In this document: one piece after another, positions 1-6,470 of the stretch
Position numbering within the stretch: position 1 is the first letter of the stretch
How the letters are laid out: every line of letters begins with the position of its first letter
NCBI GenBank assembly: GCA_021647375.1
Contig: JAKIUV010000041.1
Coordinates: 1 to 24,756, forward strand
DNA length: 24,756 nucleotides
Reading direction: 5' to 3'
Source: Robiginitomaculum sp.
GTDB lineage: Bacteria; Pseudomonadota; Alphaproteobacteria; Caulobacterales; Maricaulaceae
Position numbers and translations under genes: made by a program
Notes under the pieces: model-generated
Seen by the model: the letters and a program-made list of their open reading frames with translations, nothing else
Databases searched by the model: none
What the model was told of the DNA's origin: nothing

Positions 1-22
1 AACAAAGGTAAGAAAGAAACTA

Positions 23-58
23 ATGTGATAAAGGGGCCAATTGGCCCCTTTATCACAT
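23..58. terminator. perfect 36-bp palindrome, probable bidirectional terminator
   Basis: Positions 23-40 are the exact reverse complement of 41-58, with a GGGGCC/GGCCCC core around a central AATT. Transcribed, this gives a very stable hairpin, flanked by A-rich sequence on the left and a short T-rich stretch on the right. It probably ends a gene lying off the left edge, whose stop codon cannot be assigned. The run of U after the stem is weak, so the termination role is an inference. Confidence 0.55.
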
Positions 59-153
59 CATTTAAGCACAGCGTACTGGTAGACTTTTACGCCGCCACAT
101 GGCCTGATTTTACTCCGCCCTTGACAGCGTCCATAATAAAAATGATGCTTACT

Positions 154-207
154 ATAAAATAATTAGTCGCTTTTCACCAATAATGGCTTGTCTTGCAAGC
201 GCTAACA
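154..207 (+). repeat. direct repeat, left copy (DR-L)
   Basis: This stretch matches 1939-1992 in the same orientation. The first 47 bp differ at one position (T167 versus C1952), and the last 7 bp add two more mismatches. Weaker similarity reaches further left: TGGCCT at 100 and 1881, and TTTACTCCGC near 109 and 1905. The whole leader may therefore be a decayed duplication of about 100 bp. It contains the 8-bp palindrome CTTGCAAG. The two copies bracket the two exported-protein genes. Confidence 0.85.
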
Positions 208-277
208 TTGCACTTATAGCCGTGAACTTATAACGCAAGGCGATTGCCTTATACTCGGTTCTGCAGTTGACGTGGAA

Positions 278-1159
278 TCATTTCGGAGCCGGGGTTTGTT
301 CGAATTCTGATGCTTTGTCTTCGTAGGCGTCCGGAATACCATTTAGATCACAGTCTGGCCCGGACACGCATTGCGATACATGACCTTGTGAATTGCTATC
401 TACGATTCTACACATTTCTGCTCGCTTCGCACAAGTTTTTGTGGGGGCATTTGAAATGTAAACTCTATCACCAACGACTATTCTTGTGCCTGATGGCCAG
501 ATTTCGTCAATGCGGGGTTCATAACATTCTGGCTTGTCCGCGCAAATTGTTTCGCTCAGCTTTAAACCGAGCAGGGTTCTTAATTGTTCACTTGTAGGCA
601 TCCACAAGAGATTTTTGAAAGATTTTGTGTGTTTAGGGCATGTATTTGGCGAATAATATAATTCGAAAGATTCCAGTTCGATTCGTTCTAGGCTATAATG
701 CCAAAATTCAGGGTTTGCACCGTATTTCTTATATTGCTCATCTAGCCGTTTGACTGAAGGCCATTTGCAGTGCTGTAAATTTTCTGGGGCTTCTTTGCTC
801 ACTAAATGCTGCAACATTTTGGGACTCCAGTGAAAACCTATTAACGCCTCGGCTCCAATCGTTAATTTTTGTGCGCTGGGCAAAATATATTCTGCGCAAG
901 CAGAAAAGCACTTTCCGGTGATAGTGATATTAAGTTTATCTTGATATATTATATCTCCTATACGTGCCGCATAACTTGTACTGCCGCCGGTTGAATTAAT
1001 AGTGATGTGTTTGGTACTCTTTGCGGCGGTAGCGAATTTTTCATAGAACGCATTATTGATTGTCCCTTTCAATACAACGGATTTCCCAGAGGTTGCACAA
1101 CTGCCGAGGAAAAGGGAGGCAACAGCGAGAGAGAAAACTATTATATGCCGAAAAAACAT
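278..1159 (-). CDS. ClpP-like (COG3904-type) putative serine protease lipoprotein
   Basis: A 293-residue exported protein. The start is taken at 1159 because AGGGAGCAAA sits directly before that ATG and it is followed at once by a lipoprotein signal peptide; the frame is open further upstream to 1258. The lipobox is LGSC with the lipidated Cys at 21. Residues about 45-115 look like the ClpP/crotonase fold: INSTGG (53-58) matches the oxyanion loop INSPGG, GKCFSACAE carries a candidate nucleophile Ser86, and GFHW gives His110. That Ser-His spacing of 24 is close to that in ClpP. An Asp completing a triad cannot be assigned by eye. Ten Cys follow the lipobox, suggesting disulfides. The C-terminus has CVSGPDC followed by DxDxNGxxDxxE spacing, shared with the neighbouring gene. 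It lies 111 bp downstream of that gene and is probably co-transcribed with it. The substrate is unknown and activity is inferred. Confidence 0.75.
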   Translation of the reverse strand: MFFRHIIVFSLAVASLFLGSCATSGKSVVLKGTINNAFYEKFATAAKSTKHITINSTGGSTSYAARIGDIIYQDKLNITITGKCFSACAEYILPSAQKLTIGAEALIGFHWSPKMLQHLVSKEAPENLQHCKWPSVKRLDEQYKKYGANPEFWHYSLERIELESFELYYSPNTCPKHTKSFKNLLWMPTSEQLRTLLGLKLSETICADKPECYEPRIDEIWPSGTRIVVGDRVYISNAPTKTCAKRAEMCRIVDSNSQGHVSQCVSGPDCDLNGIPDAYEDKASEFEQTPAPK

Positions 1160-1195
1160 TTTGCTCCCTGTTTGCATGTTGCTCCTTGTTTGCAT
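1160..1195 (-). repeat. tandem 18-bp duplication of RBS plus start codon
   Basis: Read on the minus strand, the unit ATGCAAACAAGGAGCAAC is followed directly by ATGCAAACAGGGAGCAAA and then by the ATG at 1159. The two units differ at two positions. Each contains a purine-rich Shine-Dalgarno sequence (AAGGAGC, AGGGAGC) correctly spaced before the next ATG. The lipoprotein gene therefore has three in-frame ATGs (1195, 1177, 1159), the last two with their own ribosome-binding sites. The shortest form gives the most normal signal peptide. Confidence 0.85.
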
Positions 1196-1270
1196 GCGCA
1201 CAAATATCATATCATCAAAATTCAGTCCGTGCCATAAATAAAGTGCGATAGTGGGCACTAGGCAGTAGAG

Positions 1271-1741
1271 TTATTCACGAGGTATAGGTAATAGGATTGG
1301 GTTTACCCATTCCTCAATAGGCCCTCCTTCATAACCATCTGGAATACCGTTGCCGTTACAATCTGGTCCGGAAACACATATTTCTGCACGGGGCAAGTAA
1401 CTCTGTATGCAAATTTGAGCCTCGATTTCACAGCTTTCAGTGATTCTATCTATAAGCGCAATTTCTACATCTACGCTATCGACGATTAAAAATGTGTCAT
1501 AGCCATTTGCTATCGAAGCTAGCATCTGCTCCATTACATCGGGATTATCCCATGCCCAATTACATTCCCATCCCCAACCACAAAAATCTCCCCATTCTTC
1601 CCAAGTCATAGCACCGGTATTAATTGTATCTAATCCGCCACCATCCGGGTCAAAAAACTGCGCATTTGCTGTTCCGAAAGTTGTTACGGCAAAAACGAGT
1701 GTTGTGACGAATATGGCTAGCTTGCGCATGTGTGTATTCAT
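1271..1741 (-). CDS. small secreted Trp/Cys-rich protein with C-terminal calcium-loop-like motif
   Basis: A 156-residue protein with a cleavable signal peptide (positively charged MRK, hydrophobic core, likely cleavage after TANA near residue 27). AGGAG about 7 nt before ATG 1741 supports that start. After cleavage there is a strikingly Trp-rich stretch (WEEWGDFCGWGWECNWAW) and six Cys, which suggests a small disulfide-stabilised extracytoplasmic protein. Near the C-terminus, CVSGPDCNGNGIPDGYE contains D-x-N-x-N-G-x-x-D-x-x-E, the spacing of calcium-binding loops in thrombospondin type-3 and dockerin-type repeats; whether it binds metal is inference. The next gene on the same strand ends with the same motif. 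I do not recognise a family for the body of the protein. It is the first gene after a promoter containing a G9 tract. Confidence 0.7.
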   Translation of the reverse strand: MNTHMRKLAIFVTTLVFAVTTFGTANAQFFDPDGGGLDTINTGAMTWEEWGDFCGWGWECNWAWDNPDVMEQMLASIANGYDTFLIVDSVDVEIALIDRITESCEIEAQICIQSYLPRAEICVSGPDCNGNGIPDGYEGGPIEEWVNPILLPIPRE

Positions 1742-1760
1742 GGGGCGGTCTCCTGATGTT

Positions 1761-1777
1761 GCACTTTGACTAAGTGC
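1761..1777. promoter_or_regulatory. 6-bp-arm hairpin in the 5' leader
   Basis: GCACTT (1761-1766) and AAGTGC (1772-1777) form a perfect stem with a 5-nt loop. It lies between the predicted transcription start (about 1772-1776) and the ribosome-binding site of the gene starting at 1741. It could be an operator or a 5'-end stabilising stem; the sequence does not decide between them. Confidence 0.35.
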
Positions 1778-1781
1778 TACA

Positions 1782-1805
1782 CTAATACCCCCCCCCTCAT
1801 GTCAA
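1782..1805 (-). promoter_or_regulatory. promoter with G9 tract in the spacer, candidate phase-variable promoter
   Basis: On the minus strand the order is TTGACA (1800-1805, perfect -35 consensus), TGA, nine G (1788-1796), then TATTAG (1782-1787), a -10-like hexamer. The spacer is only 12 nt, too short for efficient sigma-70 use of that hexamer; an alternative TAGTGT (1779-1784) would have 15 nt. The predicted RNA start lies about 30-35 nt upstream of ATG 1741, with AGGAG between them. The arrangement resembles homopolymer-controlled promoters such as Neisseria porA. Phase variation itself is inferred. Confidence 0.5.
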
Positions 1806-1938
1806 GTTGTATTTTGTGGTATTTGCCGAAATGCAGGAGGTGGGCGATTCGCGCGTGCCCGTTTTTATGCTAAAGGCTGTTGGCCTAATAGAAAATTGTT
1901 CTTGTTTACTCCGCTTGGGAATAAAAAACTGGCCTCTG

Positions 1939-1992
1939 ATAAAATAATTAGCCGCTTTTCACCAATAATGGCTTGTCTTGCAAGCCTTAACA
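1939..1992 (+). repeat. direct repeat, right copy (DR-R), in the cytochrome oxidase leader
   Basis: Near-identical copy of 154-207. It lies 127 bp upstream of the ctaC start, so it is probably the original leader, with the left copy a duplicate. Recombination between the copies would delete about 1.8 kb, removing both exported-protein genes and leaving a single leader in front of the oxidase operon. Confidence 0.85.
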
Positions 1993-2118
1993 CCATATTC
2001 ATTGCGACAATCTGGCGCATGGACTGTGGCGATATGTCCCGTCTATGTGTTGCCTGAGGGAATTTTTGGTTTAAATCCAGTTGTCTGTTTTAGAAAACAG
2101 ATGGAAAGAGGAGGGGAT

Positions 2119-3048
2119 ATGCGTATTTCGCGACTAGCGTTGTTCAGTGCATTGACATTAACAGGGCTTGCGTCTGCCAGCGTGGCATTTGCATCCAATA
2201 AAAACGGGCCAACGGACGGTGAGATTGGATTGCAACGTGCCGTGACACCCGTGATGGAAAGCATTACCAATTTCAATAATTATTGGTTAGTGCCGATCAT
2301 GGTGATTATTACACTTCTGGTTACGGTATTGATGGTTGTTATATTGATCAGGTTCCGGGCTAGTAAAACCCCTAATCCGTCCAAGACGACCCACAATACC
2401 ATGTTGGAAATTGTCTGGACTTTGGTGCCTGTCATTATCCTCATGGCTATGGCGGTGCCAAGCATGAAACTACTTTACTATCAAGATGTCATCCCCGAAG
2501 CTGATTTGGTAGTTAAAGTTACTGGCAATACGTGGAATTGGGAATATTCATATCCTGACCACGAAAATGTTGACCCCTATATCTCCAATATTGTTGATAT
2601 TCCCAATGATGAAAAGTTTGGTTTGAGCCATGCACAAATCATCGCGAAGATTGAAGCCCGGCCGGCTAGTGAGCCGCGTCTAAATGGGCGGCCATATTTA
2701 TTGGCCTCCGATGCGGCTTTGGTCGTTCCAGTTGATACCGTTGTCAAGGTTTTGGTGACATCCAACAACAATCTCCACGCATTTGCCGTGCCGCAATTTG
2801 GTATCAAAATTGATGCGATACCTGGGCGGATTAATGAAACTTGGTTCAAGGTTAATGCGGGCGAAGAGGGACAAACTTTCTACGGGCAATGTTCGGAAAT
2901 TTGTGGTGTCAACCATTCCTTTATGCCTATTGAGATCATGGTTGTATCCAAAGCCAAATTTGCGGATTGGGTTGCCAATGACGGCGCGTTCAGCGCTAAA
3001 TATTCACAAAATAATAGTGGCGTTGTCAAAACCGCCACAGCGAAATAG
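2119..3048 (+). CDS. ctaC: cytochrome c oxidase subunit II (CuA subunit)
   Basis: A 309-residue subunit II of the aa3-type oxidase, which accepts electrons from cytochrome c at the periplasmic face. The start at 2119 is chosen because AGGAGGGG precedes it and the following residues form a signal peptide (likely cleaved after AFA, residue 26); the open frame upstream to 1978 lacks both. Two membrane helices follow (about 54-78 and 97-118), then the cupredoxin domain. The binuclear CuA ligands are all present: His220 in LHAF, then C258, E260, C262, H266 and M269 in CSEICGVNHSFM. It is the first gene of the oxidase operon, and its stop overlaps the ribosome-binding site of the next gene. The alternative, a quinol oxidase subunit II, is excluded by the intact CuA motif. 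Confidence 0.97.
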   Translation: MRISRLALFSALTLTGLASASVAFASNKNGPTDGEIGLQRAVTPVMESITNFNNYWLVPIMVIITLLVTVLMVVILIRFRASKTPNPSKTTHNTMLEIVWTLVPVIILMAMAVPSMKLLYYQDVIPEADLVVKVTGNTWNWEYSYPDHENVDPYISNIVDIPNDEKFGLSHAQIIAKIEARPASEPRLNGRPYLLASDAALVVPVDTVVKVLVTSNNNLHAFAVPQFGIKIDAIPGRINETWFKVNAGEEGQTFYGQCSEICGVNHSFMPIEIMVVSKAKFADWVANDGAFSAKYSQNNSGVVKTATAK

Positions 3049-3057
3049 GAGCGGCGT

Positions 3058-4632
3058 ATGTCCGACCATAAGCCTAAATTTTTCACCCGTTGGCTGTTTT
3101 CAACTAACCACAAAGATATTGGCACTCTGTATTTGGGTTTTGCAATTATCAGTGGCTTGCTGGGCGGGTATTTATCGTTTTTAATGCGCCTGGAATTAAT
3201 GGAACCTGGTATCCAGTATTTTAGCAATCCGCATGATTTTGCTATGTTTGCTTCTATGCACGGCCTGATAATGATCTTCTTTTTGGTGATGCCAGCGGTT
3301 ATTGGCGGGTTTGGTAACTGGTTTGTGCCGCTGATGATTGGTGCGCCGGATATGGCGTTTCCGCGCATGAATAACTTGTCGTTCTGGCTGTTGCCGGTCG
3401 CCTTGATTTGCTCGGTAATATCCATGTTTGTGCCGGGAACGACTTCAGGTAACGGTTTTGCTGGTGGTTGGGTGATGTATCCACCTTTGGCCACATCTGG
3501 GCATCCGGGGCCTGCGTTTGATTTTGTTATTATCGGTCTTCTGGCTGCTGGCTTCTCGTCTATTTTTGGTGCGATTAATTTCATCACGACAATATTCAAT
3601 ATGCGCGCGCCGGGTATGACCATTCACAAAATGCCGTTAATGGCTTGGAGCGTGTTGGTGACATCTTGGCTATTATTGCTATCGCTTCCGGTTTTGGCGG
3701 CGGCGCTTATCATGCTGTTTACCGACCGTACCGTTGGCACTGGGTTCTTTGATCCTGCCATGGGCGGCGATCCACTTATGTTCCAGCATTTGTTCTGGTT
3801 CTTTGGCCATCCAGAGGTTTACATTATGATTTTGCCAGCCTTTGGTATTATCTCCCATATCGTGTCGACCTTTAGCCGTAAGCCGATCTTTGGCTATCTC
3901 GGCATGGCCTATGCTATGGTCGCCATTGGAGTTGTTGGGTTTGTTGTTTGGGCACACCATATGTATACGGTAGGTATGGATGTTGACCTGAAAGCCTATT
4001 TCTTGGCGGCGACTCTTATCATTGCCATACCTACGGGGATTAAAATCTTCTCATGGCTGGCGACAATGTGGGGTGGGTCTATTCGTATGACCATCCCGAT
4101 GATGTGGGCGCAAGCATTCATCTTTTTGTTCGTTATCGGTGGTGTGACCGGGGTTTATCTGGCCAATGCAGGTCTAGATACGGCGGTTCATGATACTTAT
4201 TATGTGGTTGCCCATTTCCATTACGTTTTGTCTATGGGTGCTGTTTTCGGCATCTTCGCGGGCTTTACATATTGGTTTGGCAAGATGTCGGGGTATCTGT
4301 ATAATAAATGGCTAGCGGCGGCGCATTTCTGGTTCTTCTTTATTGGTGTGAACTTGGTGTTCTTCCCGCAACACTTCCTCGGAATGCAGGGCATGCCACG
4401 CCGTATCGTTGATTATCCGGATGAATTTGCTTACTGGAATTATGTATCGTCCATTGGTGCTATCGTTACGCTGGTTGGCGTGGCTTTCTTCCTAATCTGG
4501 TTGGTCGAAGCGTTTATTGTTAAGCGCAAGGCGCCTGACAATTATTGGGGCGAAGGCGCTAATACGCTGGAGTGGACATTATCCTCACCACCACCTTTCC
4601 ACCAATATGAAGTCTTACCTAAAATTAAGTAG
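3058..4632 (+). CDS. ctaD: cytochrome c oxidase subunit I (heme a, heme a3-CuB)
   Basis: A 524-residue catalytic subunit, which reduces O2 to water and pumps protons across the inner membrane. The ligands are in place: His68 and His388 for heme a, His386 for heme a3, and His251, His300 and His301 for CuB. GHPEVY (250-255) supplies the D-channel Glu253 and the Tyr255 that crosslinks to the CuB histidine. The K-channel region TGIKIFSW is also present, as is the long C-terminal tail typical of the mitochondrial-like A1 type. Length is normal for the family. The start is 9 bp after ctaC, with TAGGAG as ribosome-binding site, so the two are translated from one message. No unusual substitutions were seen. 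Confidence 0.98.
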   Translation: MSDHKPKFFTRWLFSTNHKDIGTLYLGFAIISGLLGGYLSFLMRLELMEPGIQYFSNPHDFAMFASMHGLIMIFFLVMPAVIGGFGNWFVPLMIGAPDMAFPRMNNLSFWLLPVALICSVISMFVPGTTSGNGFAGGWVMYPPLATSGHPGPAFDFVIIGLLAAGFSSIFGAINFITTIFNMRAPGMTIHKMPLMAWSVLVTSWLLLLSLPVLAAALIMLFTDRTVGTGFFDPAMGGDPLMFQHLFWFFGHPEVYIMILPAFGIISHIVSTFSRKPIFGYLGMAYAMVAIGVVGFVVWAHHMYTVGMDVDLKAYFLAATLIIAIPTGIKIFSWLATMWGGSIRMTIPMMWAQAFIFLFVIGGVTGVYLANAGLDTAVHDTYYVVAHFHYVLSMGAVFGIFAGFTYWFGKMSGYLYNKWLAAAHFWFFFIGVNLVFFPQHFLGMQGMPRRIVDYPDEFAYWNYVSSIGAIVTLVGVAFFLIWLVEAFIVKRKAPDNYWGEGANTLEWTLSSPPPFHQYEVLPKIK

Positions 4633-4648
4633 AGGTGATCAAATAACT

Positions 4649-5617
4649 ATGGATACTGTTCGACATAATACTGGTAGTCTTAATGGGCTTAGCTTGGCTG
4701 GCCCTGGAGATTATTATGGGCTGATGAAGCCAAGAGTTATGTCCTTGGTGGTGTTCACTGCTATGGTTGGCTTGATATGTGCACCCGCACCTATGAACCC
4801 GTTTATGGCGATCGCATCTATCTTGTGTATTGCTGTGGGTGCTGGTGCAGCTGGCGCCCTGAATATGTGGTATGACCGCGATATTGATGCCGTCATGAGC
4901 CGCACGAAGAAGCGTCCGCTACCTGCAGGTAAAGTGTCTCCGTCTAGTGTTCTTGCTTTTGGTGTGGTTATGAGCATGGTTTCCGTGCTTGGCCTGTCCA
5001 TTGCTGCGAATTATCTGGCAGCCGGGCTATTAGCCTTCACTATCTTCTACTATTTCGTAGTCTACACGGTTTGGCTCAAGCGCCGCACACCGCAAAATAT
5101 TGTGATTGGTGGTGCTGCTGGTGCATTTCCCCCCATGATCGGCTGGGCAGCAGCGGGCGGTGGGATTACATCCGAATCTTTGATTCTGTTCGTAATTATT
5201 CTTTTGTGGACGCCCCCACATTTTTGGGCACTGGCACTGTATAAACAAGGTGATTACGGCAAGGCAGGTATCCCGATGATGCCGAATGTCAAAGGTGCCA
5301 AATCCACCCGATTGCAGATTTTTATCTATGCACTGGTCTTGGCTGCAAGTTGTGCTTACTTGGCTACCACATCTTTGGGGTCTTCTTTGTATATAGCAGT
5401 TGCAGGTTTGTTAAACCTGACCTTTATTGTTTTGGCATTTAAGGTCTGGCGCTCACATGCGGGCGACGATGTTATGGGACTTGATGAAGCATCTTTATAT
5501 AAAGTCAAGATCGGCGAAAAGGCTGCTCGTAATTTGTTCGCCTATTCTATTATTTATCTATTCGCCCTGTTCGGCATTATTGCCGCCAGTCATTTATTGT
5601 CCGGTTTAGGAGTTTAA
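4649..5617 (+). CDS. ctaB: protoheme IX farnesyltransferase (heme O synthase)
   Basis: A 322-residue polytopic UbiA-superfamily prenyltransferase that attaches a farnesyl group to heme B to make heme O, the precursor of heme A for subunit I. The first Asp-rich motif is N72-M-W-Y-D76-R-D-I-D80; the second loop is DYGKAGIPMMP (about 202-212). About eight to nine hydrophobic helices are visible. The start at 4649 is preceded by AGAGGTG; the frame is open upstream inside ctaD but without a site. It begins 16 bp after the ctaD stop. Heme A synthase (ctaA) is not in this window and must be elsewhere. Confidence 0.96.
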   Translation: MDTVRHNTGSLNGLSLAGPGDYYGLMKPRVMSLVVFTAMVGLICAPAPMNPFMAIASILCIAVGAGAAGALNMWYDRDIDAVMSRTKKRPLPAGKVSPSSVLAFGVVMSMVSVLGLSIAANYLAAGLLAFTIFYYFVVYTVWLKRRTPQNIVIGGAAGAFPPMIGWAAAGGGITSESLILFVIILLWTPPHFWALALYKQGDYGKAGIPMMPNVKGAKSTRLQIFIYALVLAASCAYLATTSLGSSLYIAVAGLLNLTFIVLAFKVWRSHAGDDVMGLDEASLYKVKIGEKAARNLFAYSIIYLFALFGIIAASHLLSGLGV

Positions 5618-5618
5618 T

Positions 5619-5780
5619 ATGAGCGACCCGTACACGCCTGAAATAGAAGGTTATCACGAGCCAACAGCCGAAGAATTGGTTGCACGTAAGAAGCGAAATT
5701 TAGCCATTGCATTTGGCCTGTTTAGTTTCGTTATTTTGGTGTTTTTATTGATGCTCTATAAGGTAGGGGTAGCAGGTTAA
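5619..5780 (+). CDS. small single-helix membrane protein of the oxidase operon (CoxF-like)
   Basis: A 53-residue protein. It has an acidic N-terminal segment (MSDPYTPEIEGYHEPTAEEL), a basic ARKKRN stretch, then one membrane helix (about 29-47) ending in YKVGVAG. Its ATG follows the ctaB stop by one base, and its stop abuts the ctaG start, so coupled translation is likely; TTTAGGAG lies just before. A protein of this size and layout commonly sits between ctaB and ctaG in alphaproteobacterial oxidase operons (often called CoxF or hypothetical). A role in assembly or stability of the oxidase is inferred from position only. Confidence 0.85.
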   Translation: MSDPYTPEIEGYHEPTAEELVARKKRNLAIAFGLFSFVILVFLLMLYKVGVAG

Positions 5781-6470
5781 ATGGTGGATGTACGCAAACA
5801 TAAATCAAATACTGCCAACCGTAAAGTTGTCATGGGCTTAAGTGGAGCCGCGCTTGCGATGCTGGCTCTCGGCTTTGCGTCAAAGCCCTTATACGATGCA
5901 TTTTGCCGTGTAACTGGTTATGGGGGTACGACACGTGTTGCCGAGCAAATGAGCGAGATCGTAACCGAACGGGCAATCAAGGTTAGGTTTGATGCCAATG
6001 TTGCCAGCAATCTTGGGTGGACGTTTAAGCCTGAGGACGTAGCAATTACGGTGAAGCTTGGGCAAAATGCTTTGGCTTATTACACGGCGACTAATGACAG
6101 CGAATATCCAATCGTCGGCACAGCGAGCTATAATGTGTCACCTATTAAAGCCGCGCCGTATTTCTCCAAAATAGAATGTTTTTGTTTTACCGAACAGCGT
6201 TTAGAGCCAGGCGAAACAGTTAGCATGCCAGTTTTGTTTTTTGTGGATCCTTTGCTCGCCGAAGATACGCGATTGGATGAGATTAAAACAATTACGTTGT
6301 CTTATACTTTTCATAAAGTGGAGCGACCCTCCGAAAAACCTAACACGGCGGTTGAGCGGCAGGCTCAACTCAAGAAACTTGAAGCTATAGATTTGGAAAT
6401 TCCAAAACAAACAAACACACCGGCCAACACTAAGAATAACACACAGATTAACCAACAGGGGAGGGGCTAA
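5781..6470 (+). CDS. ctaG: cytochrome c oxidase assembly protein CtaG (Cox11 family, CuB insertion)
   Basis: A 229-residue membrane-anchored copper chaperone that delivers copper to the CuB site of subunit I. A short cytoplasmic N-terminus is followed by one membrane helix (about 17-35) and a periplasmic immunoglobulin-like domain. The copper motif CFCF has C133 and C135, and a further conserved Cys lies just after the helix (AFCRVTGYGG). The Asn/Gln/Thr-rich C-terminal tail after about residue 195 looks poorly conserved. AGGTAGGGG precedes the ATG, which directly follows the previous stop. Its own stop overlaps the next start by one base (TAATG). The name CtaG is also used for an unrelated Bacillus protein; this is the Cox11 type. 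Confidence 0.95.
   Translation: MVDVRKHKSNTANRKVVMGLSGAALAMLALGFASKPLYDAFCRVTGYGGTTRVAEQMSEIVTERAIKVRFDANVASNLGWTFKPEDVAITVKLGQNALAYYTATNDSEYPIVGTASYNVSPIKAAPYFSKIECFCFTEQRLEPGETVSMPVLFFVDPLLAEDTRLDEIKTITLSYTFHKVERPSEKPNTAVERQAQLKKLEAIDLEIPKQTNTPANTKNNTQINQQGRG

Larger units (their letters stand above)
1742..2118. other. 377-bp intergenic region between divergent genes
   Basis: The left part carries the minus-strand G9 promoter and leader hairpin described separately. The right part carries the second direct repeat and must hold the start of the cytochrome oxidase operon transcript. I see no convincing sigma-70 promoter for that operon; GATAAAAT at 1938-1945, inside the repeat, is a possible -10 region. 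No RNA gene or additional coding sequence was found. Confidence 0.5.

Noticed and set aside
237..250. AAGGC/GCCTT hairpin as terminator for the lipoprotein gene
   Set aside because: The stem is only 5 bp with no T-run on the minus strand, too weak to call.
1788..1796. C9 run as a sequencing artefact
   Set aside because: This cannot be excluded from one sequence, but the exact placement between -35 and -10 hexamers makes a real element more likely, so it is kept as a finding with that caveat.
1978..2118. 47-codon N-terminal extension of subunit II
   Set aside because: No ribosome-binding site or export signal; part of it lies in the duplicated leader. ATG 2119 has AGGAGGGG and a signal peptide.
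2880..3623. 247-codon open frame opposite ctaC and ctaD
   Set aside because: It is antisense to well-supported oxidase genes, and its composition mirrors their codon pattern; no recognisable motif.
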